Assembly: GCF_901709675.1 (NCBI RefSeq) | Contig: NC_051100.1 | Location: forward strand, 8,776,786-8,840,785 | Reading direction: 5' to 3' | DNA from: Syngnathus acus | Lineage: Eukaryota > Chordata > Actinopteri > Syngnathiformes > Syngnathidae | Length of the DNA: 64,000 bases | Part shown: in pieces, positions 48,042-61,100 of the stretch | Position numbering within the stretch: the first letter of the stretch is position 1 | How the letters are laid out: the number at the start of each line of letters is the position of its first letter | The notes under the pieces: model-generated | Seen by the model: the letters and a program-made list of their open reading frames with translations, nothing else | The model's database searches: none | Told to the model about the DNA's origin: nothing | Translations under genes and position numbers: made by a program

Positions 48042-49137
48042 CATACATAATATCATACAATAGGGACATTGCAATTTTGGCACTACACTATACAAAGGTG
48101 AGGTACTAAATGCTTCAATGTTTGGACTCTTCAAGTCGTCAAATGAAAACGTGATGAGCAAAATATTTCTGCAAGTTCTAGGACAGGGGAAATGATTAAT
48201 TGAAATTATGGATTGGTAGAGTGGATGGCGTTATGCACTGGAGAACCTTGAATCGCTCAGGTCTTCACAAAACAAAGCACCGCATTGGGGAGTGCACTCT
48301 CTCCCTTTTCTTTGCAAGAGTACCCAGTAGATGAAAATAGGCTCTAGTGCTTGCCCCCAAAATCATATAAATAAAAAACAATAAAGCCCACCTACTTAAT
48401 CTGCAGAAACACTTGCTAGGGAAAACAATAAATGCAGCACTTCAAGAATTTATAAATAAATAAATGTCTGTGCATATTTGCTGAAGCATGATGTACACAC
48501 AAACACACAATGCCTAACTTTCTTATCTTGAGCAAACACCCACACAAACTTGTGTGACAGCCTAATCCAAAGAGTTCCGTAGACAACTTTCTGCAGGTCA
48601 CAACAAACACTTCCAAACACACGCTTCAATTGAGGAAAATGATAAAACAACATGTCCTACGCCCGGGCATCGTGTTGGCTCAGAGTTGATTCTTGGGATG
48701 TAATCCTGAGAAATGTGTCCGACACGCCACACCTTTTTAAGCGTGCACAAACGCAATCAAACAACTAAAAACAAACAAAACAAAAAAACTGTACAGAAAT
48801 GTTACACACTGCAGGTCATTCATCCCTGCCATGATTGATCCTTAAATATTAAGTATAGAAGAAATGTAAATGAGCTACATAGATATAACACAACATTTCA
48901 AATAGTTTTGTGTGCCACTTCTGGATGTCTTGGGACTGCAGCCACCTCCTCCATGCAGGCTGGGGAATCCAAGCAAAAGAGAAAAAAAAAACACAAAAGT
49001 GAAGTATACAAAAGAAGAAACGGATGAAATTATTGTCACTCATCTCCCGAAAATCCCTGTACAAATATTAGTCTAAGTGTCTGAAAATACATAGAATCTT
49101 GCTTTGATTGGGCTTCCCAAAAATGCTTTACCAGCTT

Positions 49138-52100
49138 TTAGGCATAGTAGCAAGGGGACACCAGTAGGTCAGTAAGCACCAACAACTGGTCATCTGTGAA
49201 TTGCTGCTTATGCTCCTGCCAGTTGTCGTGATGCGTCCGCCGAAAGTTGGACAGGGTTTTCTTCACAGTCATCTGGAGGCAAACACATCCAGGTTGCAAC
49301 ATTACAGTTCATTTAATAAATTGACATACAGGACATACTTCAATGGGTTGGGTATCATTGAGGTGGGCACTGAGGTCCATTAATAGCTGGGGCATCCAGG
49401 TGGGCACATCATAAGGGCTGGAGAGGATGCAAGCGCTCAGCCCAAGAACACCAGCATGGCGCCGCACCAGGTCTGCGAAAACAAGCTCGGAACTCAAATT
49501 CATTTGTATTTCAAATCGACATGGTTAACGTTTTGGGTGAGGAGAGGGGCACTCCCAAGAAACATTCATGACTCACCTCCAGAGGGTATAGTGTCCACTA
49601 TTGATTCGACACCTCTCTTTCTCTTTTTAGGCAGGCAGGTTTTGCACAGGGCCTCAAAGTGAGCTTGCATGGGGGCATCCATGTGCAAGAAATTGCACTG
49701 GAGGAAGCCACTGAGTGTGGTGGCAGCCATTTCTCTCACCTGGAGAGGAAGTAGATATATTTTGGTACACTTTACACCATGTAATGAAATTTGAAACAAG
49801 ATGGATGCTTACTTAGAAAAATACAATGAATAACAGTTAGTGGCCAAAGACACGCTCAAACTTTTTACTTTGCGCTTAAGTGTAAACATATAGGGCTCAT
49901 GATATTTGTAAATCTTAAATCAGTGATGAAGATCAATTAAAATTTCATTTTCTTTTATCATTTTTTTTTTATTTACGTTATCAAAATGTTTACTTTTTTT
50001 GCTTTATGATTCTTGCAATTACTATTGATCACCAATTCGGACAGGCTAATCTACAAATCTACAAAGCCATCATATTGTATAATGCAGGAGACGAACAAAA
50101 ATGACTTCCAGCTACCCCCCACTCTTTGTCTCTACTCTATTCCTCTCTTCCTCTTTCAATCTGAAAGTTATCTCCATAGCAACAGATTACTGCAGCCTGT
50201 GGTTTCCATAGCAACAGTTAGAGGAACAGAGGGAGGGATGTGGGGGGATGCGAGTGGAGAGATAGGAGGTGATTGCTGAATCACTACTGTGGAGCTAAAA
50301 GATGACAAGAGGCCACCAACACAAACAAGTGTGTATTTAATGTAATGTCCTGACTGACACTCTTATGATGGCGGACTAGCATGAACCATTTTTTGTTTTA
50401 CTTGAAGTAGTGTGAATGAGTGCTTGTTTTTTTTTACCTCCAGCTGCTCATCCTCCAGCAGTCTTATAACCAGTGCCCGTACGTCATTCACTGCTTTCTG
50501 GTCACTCATGAAGGTGAAGAGGTTGTAAAAGGCCATGATCTGGAGGTACGTCAGCACTGTGTAGCGTGCGTGCCAGGAGCTGCTGCCTGCAATCTGTGAA
50601 CACATGACGGCGTCATCACGTCAATAATAGGCTGAGCTTTTGTCGCACTAGTGGAACAAAGTGCACAATTTAGCGGTTGTTATTATACACATACATAGAT
50701 ATATAATGACGACAGCCGCATTCATAGATGTTATCTAATACCATGCTTTTAAATATGGTACTGGCTGTTATTCCTCAGTTATAGCTATTGCTGCGTCAAT
50801 TGTCTACTTTTCATTTCATTCACTATCCAGGTAGTTTTCTTTAGCAGTGTTTCCACTCAGGCACAGCTTTGTACTGGTGGTGGGAAAAACGAATCAAATG
50901 AATTTCCAAAATAATACCAGCACAATAGCATGGATCCCCAGGAAAATAAATCAAGAACGACAGGAAAATATGAATTGAGCACATTTGGACATATCATTTT
51001 CGACCAGACAGCTACATTGTAATAATTTGAACAAATAACTGTTTCCTCTAAAAAACTAAAATCTCTATAGTACAATGAATATACCACCACTAGTATTCCT
51101 CAAACAAATTTTGCTCATTAGGAAAATAAAATAATAAATTAGCAAAATCTAGTTACCTCTTGCAGGGCATTGAGCACCATGGGGATCTGCTTTGTGTAAA
51201 GAAGCCCCTGGGACATGAGAGACAAGCAGGTCTTTGCATCCCTCTTTAGCTCATCGTAACTGTCATCATTCTCAACTGGAGCAATCTGAAACCGCACACA
51301 GAAATGTCAGAATTGGTCAGTTGGAGCTCATTTAGGTAGATATAGCATATAAGTGAAGAAGCGACCTTGAAGAGTAGAGGCAACAAGCGCAGATGGTCCG
51401 GGACAGCAGTAGAGTAGGAGCGGCCGGCACTTGCAATTAGCCACTTTAAGACTACAAACAAGTGAACGGGGAGGAGGTTAGTGATGTAAATTGTTTTACA
51501 TGGGTCACTAATCTTTCACACACCTGTTTTGAGGAGTTTGATCGCTTGTGTTCTCTCATCCTGCTCCCCCACTTCATTCTCCTCAACCACATGGTTCTGG
51601 ATCTCCTCATCACCCTCGGTGAGTGGCTTTAATTGTAATAAAATTCTATCGGTGAAGTCCGAGATGCGAGGTGAGGTGGTTGGCTGAGTGTAAGGCAGGT
51701 TGACATCTATCATGAAGATGTAGGTCAGCACGCTGAAGGGAAGTGAAGAGAAAATGTACGGTTAATGCACCATTTCAAAGGTCAGATCCAAGTTATTGTT
51801 TTTTTTTAATCTTTCAAGAAGATTATATTTATCCTTACTTTCAAAATAACTATTTCAGGTTAAAAAATGACATGAAATATATATTAAAAAACAGAGAAGA
51901 AAAGATGACAGCCACTGGTTATGCCAGGGGTGGGCAAACTACGGCCCGCGGGCCACATCCGGCCCACGGGACCGTTTAATCCGGCCCGCCAACCCTGAAT
52001 TAATTGTATTATTAAACTTTTTTTTTTGTCATTTTGCCTGCAATGACTGCGTTTCCCCAGTAGATGGGGAACCGCTCGCCTGCGCATTTACTACCGGAAG

Positions 52101-55100
52101 CCGTGTCAGAAAGCTCGGTGCACACTCACAAGTGCGTGTACGTACGTACTCAGTAGTACGGACATGGCGCACTCGCGCTCTATTTGTATCAGTCCCGAAT
52201 TTAGAGCGTGGGCTGTGACGACAGCATTCTTGTAATTCGCTCGCTGAGCTTTCAGATACAGTTTTACGCTAAAGCCACCCACAAACCTTCCCCTGGAATC
52301 CTTCCATTAAAATGAGTGGCCCGAAGAAAAGAAGTGAGTGCCGAATGTTAAAAGAGTGGCCAATTTGGCTCGACGTACGCGACGTGACGTTCAGCCACAT
52401 CAACCCGTCACAGATCGAGGTAAACGGATCTCTCCTAAGAATTGCCACAACAAATTTTACTCCAGACTATGATGCACTAGCAAAAAAGGGAGACCAACAA
52501 CACTGTTCCCACTGAAAATGAAGGGGAGGCTCTCAAGTTTGTTGTAAAAAAATGCATTTTGAATATGATTTGTACACATAGCAGGGATTGAAACTAGCGA
52601 CCATTCTCATTTTCAAACAATGCAGGATGCTCAAGGACATTGATGCACCACCTGTTTGCGACTAATCTTAACCTGTAAAGTTCTTAAGGCTTACTTTAAG
52701 GAAGTGTTTCCCGTTTCCTCACCTCTGTTACCAGGTGTTTGTGAGTTAAAACTCTGCTCTGATGTTCAGATACCCCTCACCGTGTTGCCGTTTTGATTAC
52801 TTTATTTGGATGTATGCTTTCACCGATTCTTCAAGATGATATATTTGGTCAGAATGTTTGCTGTTTGATGTGATCTCATAAGATAAACATTTTTCATTAA
52901 TCTGACTTGCAGGCACTGAAGTGATGGAGACTGTTATTCATAATACACAGCTCAGTGGCCTAGTGGTAGAGTGTCCGCCCTGAGACTGGAAGGTTGTGGG
53001 TTCAAACCCCGGCCGGGTCATACCAAAGACTATAAAAATGGGACCCATTGCCTCCCTGCTTGGCACTCAGCATTAAGGGTTGGAATTGGGGGGTTAGATC
53101 ACCAACTGATTCCCGAGCGCGGCACCGCTGCTGCTCACTGCTCCCCTCTCCCCCAGGGGATGGATTAAAATCACACGGGGATGGGTTAAATGCAGAGGAC
53201 AAATTTCACCACACCCAGGTGTGTGTGTGACGATCATTGGGACTTTAATCTTTAATCTTTAATAATAGTGTCGTATTTTATGAGAATCACTGATAGCAGT
53301 TTTTTAGTGATTTTTTTTTTAATGCTGTTAATAAATGCATTTGTTTTCAAAAAACTTGTTTGGAATATCCATGCTTTACTACCTACTAAAGGCCAAAATC
53401 TTTTATGCAATGACCTTTACAGGTCACTTATATTACTTCACACAAACACTACGTCCATCTGCTCCTGGTTCGGCCCTCTGATCCAAATTTAGAACCCAGT
53501 TCGGCCCGCGAGTCAAAAAGTTTGCCCACCCCTGGGTTATGCCAATAATTTGATACGTTGATAAAGTGAAAAATTAAATAACAGAGAGGGTATGATAAGA
53601 AACCATTTTAAGAATATCCATGCTCACCTTCCAATCCGCTCCCGTACATTCTTGTAAACCTGAGTCAGTTTGGGCTCCAGGTACTGCAACAATCTATGGA
53701 GGAGCTCTGGCACACGCCACTCCTGCTGAGCGAGGCCTCCCTGCAGCACGTAGAGTCGACTGGAGTGAAGGTAAAATATATTACTACAAAAAAAAAAATC
53801 CGTATTTTGTTTTGAGCAGGCAATCTTTTTACTGACCAAGCATCAACAAATGAGCCGCCCTCCCCATTGACTGGAGACTCCATGAGCATCTCAAACAGCC
53901 AGTGAAGTTTGCGAGGGTCTCTACTCTCCTGTCGATGGGAAAGAACAGACATAAATTACAGATTTATTTATTTAAAAAAAGTTGTAATAAACACAGTGTA
54001 GGAATTCTTACGCAAGCTGTTGCGATGCAGGTGCCCCAGTCTGCATATGTTTCTACAGTGATGTTGGACAAGGCTGTACGAATGAGTGGACACAACACTT
54101 CCCAAAGGCTTTCGACCTGCAAATTTAGCATTTAAATTAAAGTTCAATCCAAACAATGTTGTGCAGCAGAAGTTCAAGAGACAGAAAAGTATGGATCCTG
54201 AGTGAAACTGCACCTTGGAGTAACTCCAGTGTTTGCATCCTCTGATTAGGCCAGATATGATCTCTGCAACACAACGCTGCTTACTCTCATGGGTGTCTGC
54301 TACCAAGCGCTCCATGTGAGGCTGCAGCAGAGGCAGGAAGGTATCACCGAAATTGCGGAACAAACCCTGGAAACAAAAAGGACAAAGTGGGTTTCATCAT
54401 CTCTTTCTTAAAACTGAAAGCACCAAAGAATTGGGCTCACCTTGAACAAACAGAATCTGCGCGTACTAAATTTGTCTTTGCCCTTTCGATCCTCGAGAGA
54501 GAGAAACTCAATGAACTGATTGATAAATACTGGGTCTGAGAAATGGTCGTAGATGATCTGCTCCGGCTGGGGAAAAAAAAAATAGAAAACATTTGATAAA
54601 GATGAATAAAATAGGGTTAAAAAAATAAATATATACTAATTATATGTATTAATCTACACAAACCTCTGTCATTTCTTCTCTTGCTCGGTTCTGTTTGGGC
54701 TGCTCTTTCTCAGGAGCATACATCATCAGTTTCCTAGAAAATAATGTGACCAAAAATAAAACTAAATACAACAAAACCAGCCCCACGAAGAATACAAAAA
54801 GATGGAAGAGTTTTAAAAATGAACCTTGGCCAACTGTAGTAACCCCAATGAGTCTTTTCTACAAAGACACAGAGATCCCAGTCCTGCTGAGTCCTTGGCA
54901 GGTTCTTGCTATTATACTGCAGCCACTTGTTGTCTGGGCGGTCACCGGCCACTATACCACCACTCATCTCATCTAGTGTGCCTTTTACAAACACCAAAAA
55001 ATATTTTCCAATTTGTTTGATTAAAAAAAAAAAAGTTAGGAAAATCAAACAATATGAATGGGCAAAACTTAGTGATGCTTACAAAGCTCAGATGGGCTGA

Positions 55101-58100
55101 CTGGGACTTTTTTATGAGGCCGTTTTATTTGTTTCATGATGCCTGCCACGGCTGATATCGCCACCTATTGGAGGAAATATAAAAATGCATCCATTAATGT
55201 CTGGCCATAATTTGTGCACGGTCGTGAGACGTGAACAAGGCCCACTTACCTTGCGGACGTAGAGGGAGTCGTGGTTGAGGGTTTTGACGAAGAACAAAAC
55301 AGCTGCTGGCGGGAGTTGGTGGTCATCTCTCAAGAGCAATGACAAGAAGCCAATAGCGATATGTTCAAATTTCCAAGGCCTGTAACGTTCAAAAATTAAA
55401 TAAAGATTGAACACTGAACTGGAATGTGGGGAATGTCAAAAAAACCTACAAGTTTCTGTTGTCAAGGCAACTCAATAAATCACCAATGAGTTGCTGGTAC
55501 TTCCTAAAACAGGTAGAAATAGATCAAATTAATACTAGCACCCAAAACTATAATACAAAAGGAATAGCAGATATATCATTAGAAGCAACTTACTCGCCAG
55601 ACTCCAAATTCTTGTCTTCCTGTTTCCTAACACCTCTTAATGTTTCTTCTTCTGAAGGAACTGGCTCTTTAGGAAGGGGATTTCCAGTGACCATAAGTTG
55701 TTTAGCCACACCACAGATCTCTTCAGGAATCTGAATGATGAAAGGGGACAATAGTCAAAGTAAATATCTTCAATTTTATTTGCCGGGTTCTGTTCCGTAC
55801 ACCAAAATCAAACATATATTCACATTTTTATTGAGTAACTCTTACAGAGAAGTCGATGCCGATGGTCTCATACTGTCGGTGGATTTTGTCGGCAAGGTCG
55901 TCAAAAAGCCGCACTATGGAGGGCTTCTCCAAAGACATGGCCGAACTGAGGCCAGATCGAACAATAGCAGGCCATGTCAGGGCAATGCACTCCCAGTCAT
56001 GCAAATTGGCCAGGCACACGCCACTGTGATTTCCGAGGAGACAATACAAGGCACCCTGGAAAGGCAGTGGCAATTATGTGGCAGCATCTAACACCTACTC
56101 TGATACAAATCAAAAATAGACATGATAGGGAAACGTAATAGTTTAGGAATGTCATACTTTGAATTGCTGCTGTGTGACGCTACTGTTGTCGGGGTTGAGA
56201 AACTCAAGGACATGGGGGATCACATCTCGACAGCAGAAATTGTATGTGCCAAGTGCAGTGAACAATGCACTTTGGGCTTTACTACGTACCTGCAAAGGAA
56301 ACAAAATATTTCAGATCTAAAGTCTAATATAAAACATTAGACAAGAGTATGGTGAATCAGACAAATGAAAATAAAACAATGACTTTGCAGTGTACTCACT
56401 TGGCTGTAGGTGCTTGTGGACAGCCGCAAGAGGTCCCTCATCAGCTCTTGGTGAATGCTCCGGTACTGGCACCCTTCAACCGTCAGCTTGCGCATCTGGT
56501 AATCCACCAAGTTAAAAAATGCACCACCACGATGACATGACTTGCAAATGTGACCAACTTACTTCATGCTGGAGCATGACTCGATCTATGAGCAGAGCTC
56601 TAATATGCCGTTTTCTGCCATTAAGCTGCAAATAAATACAAAGTTTAAATTGTTTTACAGTGAGTTCCTTATTTTCATGGATTTAAAGCGTACAAATCAG
56701 ATGTCAGCCCAATTTAAGCGTCTCACCCTGTTTTCCATGGATTTTTTCACAAGGTTGAAGCTCTTCCAGCGAGAGTCAAACTCATGCTTGTGGGAACCTT
56801 TAAAGTGCAGCAAATCACTGATAATCTGAAAGAATCGAGACAACAACCATCTTGTGTTGGATAAGATGTTACTTAAATGTGACAAATTCATTCAAAATGC
56901 TTGCATATGATTACTAATACTCTCCTTTTTATCTACAAATCACATTATTTACGCTTATTTGATTTGGAATCAGGTGATGTGCAACAAGTTGAGCCCAACT
57001 ATGACACTCAAATATTTGTCAAAATGTTTGCACTGTTTAAACAACACGATTGCTGGTCTATATACCTTTATGATGGAGAAGAGTGACTTTGTGTCATCTT
57101 CAGAGTGTTCCAGTATATAATCTGGAAAAAAATAAAAGTTAAAACAACATTAACAATTAAGACTAAGAAATAGTGACATAGTGTGGGCTTAATACTTACG
57201 AAGCAACTGTCTCATCACATCACAAATTGATACTCTGTAGTTCTCTTTGGACTCATCTGGAAAACAAAATCAAATGACATTACATTGTAGGAGATACTGA
57301 CTTTTATCTGAAACAATTTCTCATTTAAGATATACTATCTGAAATAAAAGTTTTGCACATACCATACTCCGTTCCAGTATACAGGGTGGTTTCATCTAGA
57401 TTCACCATACTATGGACCCTGTTTCAAAAAGCACAAAGTTATGAAGCATTTATGTATCAAAATGAGCTGAAAGCAAAACAATGACAAAACTACAATTACA
57501 ACAAGATGAAACCCCCAAAGAAAATATAATGCAATCATCAAGATCATGACTTCATAATAAAGACCAATGTCAAATGTTTTCCAACAAAAAAAAGCAAAAC
57601 TTCTCACAATTCAGGTATAGGTTCTCCCTTCAAAGGAGGCATAAGACCACCAGCCCCCAAGAGGCAGTGCTGAAGAATAGTGAGACTCTGTAGGACATCA
57701 TCCCTGTACAGAGAAGAGACCAAAAAGAAAGAAGGAAATCTTAACTTCACTGTTGCACTTTGATTCCAAAATTGTACTACAGTATACCTTACCTGCTCAT
57801 TTCTTGCTGTCCCTCTGCAAAACTTTGAAGCCTCTTCAGTTCTGGCTTAAGGATCAGGTCCAGTAAATAAAAGGTAAAGGTGGTCTCTTCAGCACTGGGC
57901 ACATGCCACCGGATGTTCAAGTTCCACAAGTCACCTGGACGACCCCAATCCTGCATGGGCCAATTTCAAACAACAGAAGTTTCCAAAATGTTTTCAACAA
58001 AAGATACATTTTCATCACCTTTGATTACAGTTGATGGGTCATAGTGAACAACAAGATCGAATCAAATAAACTGGGAGAAAACAATGTGTCAACATAGTCA

Positions 58101-61100
58101 ATGTTTCAGGTATACCCATAGTTCGCATTTTATAAGGCTATCTTTACACAAGAGTGGGGCAGTGCATTTCAAAGAAACTGGATTTACTTGAGACTGACTC
58201 AGCCATAAAACACTCATTCAGACCTGCAGTACCCCTGGCAACAAGAGTCAAAACCGCAAGAGAGACTTTCGTCTTTCTACTGAAGACCCGTCCAACAAGA
58301 ATCAAAGCAGAGCCTTTTACATGGTGAGGGGAACACAACAAATCCAATTGGGCTCAAACTGCAGAAAACCATATTTGCTTCTCTATACATACATAAGTAT
58401 GTATAGCTCTGTCTATTGCCTATCTCCACGCACGTGTCTGTGTGTGTGCGTGCGTACATAAATATATATAAAACTGCTTTAAGCGACGAGTCACCACCTT
58501 GATGGGTAGGTAGTCTTTGATTGGTTGGCAGAAGCCACTTGGCACACTGCAGTACTCCGTCGGATAGATGAGGGCCGTGGAGCGGAGGATGTGATGCAGC
58601 AAGTTGCACGCTAGGACGTATCCCTGCTTACACTTGAGGTGAAGTGTCAACTGCAAAATCTGGACCAAGTCAGAGGAATAGGCCAGGAGCTTCTGACCAT
58701 CGACTCGAGTAACCTGTCGAGGGCACAAGGAGAGAAGAGCCAATGATGGCGAAGGGAGGAAAAAAAAAAAAAAAAAGGAGCTTAGTTCACCTCAGACAGA
58801 AGCTGAAGATTCCATAAAAACTCCTTGTCCAGTTCCTCTTCATGTAACACTTCCTCATCTGTTTGAATGAAATCAAAGTGTACATCAGTCAAGTATAAAA
58901 CCTTGCGAGGAACTCCTTCATTTGGGCCAGCGGTGCACTTACTGGCAGCAATTTGTTGTATTTGACTGCAGCAGTGAGGCACAAACATTTTAAGAGACTC
59001 TGCAGGGTGACACTGAAAGAAAGAAAAAATTGTGGATTCAGCAGCAAGCTACAACATAACTACTTAACTCATGCATTGGGTGATCAATCAATTAAGGGTA
59101 ATGGATTATTTGGGGGGATATCAGTCATAATAAAGCTAACAGGATTATGAAAACCATACTGTTATTGTTCATTATTTGTGCGTTACCTTGGCAGCAGCCC
59201 GGCACATGTCCGCCACCATCCTTCCGGCTACACGAGTCTCAAAAATGTTGGTAGTTGCAAAGTTGAAAACCTTTTCCAGCGCCACCTGTACAATAACAGA
59301 CATGATCGTAATTGAGTGTGACAGCTTGGTTTCCCAGACATCTACATTTTCTCCTGTTTGTACCATGAAGATGTCCAAAGAGCACTGAGTGAGGATAGTG
59401 CTGAAAGTAGAAGACAAGCCCAGCTCTACCAAACTCTCCAAGTGGGTCATTTTCTCAGTTTCTGTTTCCTCACGCGTTTGTTCTAGTGTGCTGCTGTCGA
59501 TCAAAGCAAAGCACCTGCAGATATGATCAAATATGCAAATACCTTTTTAGAATGGTGGAACAAAGCAGCTTGCTCGGAGAAGCAAAATAGCGTACATGTA
59601 AATATTGCACTTTACTCCATTGGCAGTCATGTAACTTCAAACTAATAAGCAACAGAGAAGACCTTCCTTCAGTCCACTTTCTCATTTTTACACAATGAAA
59701 ATGTAATCAGGCAAAATGCACATTGGTTTACAAATAAATTGATGTTCGATTAATATTTATATTTGAACTGTAGCAAGGTTATAGTCAGCAAACATTATTA
59801 GCCCATATCACAATTCAAACATTCATTCAACATCATTCTTTAGCGTACCTGTCCATAAATTGAAGCACAAAGTCTTCAAATTCGGCAGAGGCTGAGCACA
59901 TTTCCCTTTCCACCTTAGTTAGGCAAAGTTCAAAACAAATCAATACGAGTACTTATGCTGTCTTACTCAAACTGACAAAACTGAGTGAACAGCAATTCAC
60001 CTCCGTCAGGTCTGTTCTTTCATGTAGAGCAGACGAACAGTCCACCAAAGGCACAAGAGTCACAAATGTTGCAATAAACTGGAAGGTGATCTGTATGAAG
60101 GAGCAATATATGAACATTTATTCATTTATAACAATATCATGTATGAAGGAACAATATGTCAACATTTATTTATTTATAACCATATCAGAAATGATTGAAA
60201 AATGCAAAGGAAAGAATCCCACCATGCACTTGCTGAAGTCATTTGGATCAACTCCAGGCAAGGACCTCATGAGTAGGGGCAACATGTGAGTAGGCCCCTC
60301 GGGAAGGTACTTCCCACCAGACACTAAACTCCGTGCTACACCGATCATGCAACTTAGGGTGGCTGTCAGCTGGTGGGGCTCTGTTAGAGTTTCCAGTGCG
60401 GGGTATGTTCTACAGAAAAGACAACAATTAGCCTTTTATGTTAATTCCAAAGAGTGTGCCTGTTTCTGGATCAATGTGGAAAACTGGCAGCAATCTGACA
60501 GACGCTAGAAAATGCACCCATTTCGTTGGAAAAAAAGTACTCACCTCTCAAGAACGGGAGGAATGACCAACTCGGGCCTCATCAGAGCGAGGTTCTGCAG
60601 AGCCCGAGCGGCATCAAGACTGCCTGTTTTGCTGAACATGGCCAGCAGAACCGGCTGCATCATACTCTCCACAAAATGCGTGATATCGTCCTCAGTGAGC
60701 TTGTGCGTGTGGGGGACGGGTGTTAGCCACGACGGCTTTCTGTAGCGCTCTGCATGCAGCCGGCTAACAACAATGGCAGGGAGACGCTGCAGCAACTTCA
60801 TGAGCTTCATCTGAGTACGACAGAACACAGACACATGGTACAGGTTATCTGGAGGTTGAACCTAATTGTAAATGTGAGGCCACTTTGATCACTTCTCATT
60901 CAGTACATAAATATGCACGACTACTGCATGAGTAGGTGATAAAGGTTCATATCAGAAGACATTCTGGGATATTTCTAATATCACATAAAATATTGTAGTG
61001 ACGACAAATGAAAAAAATGCTCAAATTAAATAAAAACATTGAAATGAAAAAATAATCAGTATAATTGTGCATGTGAAAAGCAAGGGCCAAGTTTGAACCT

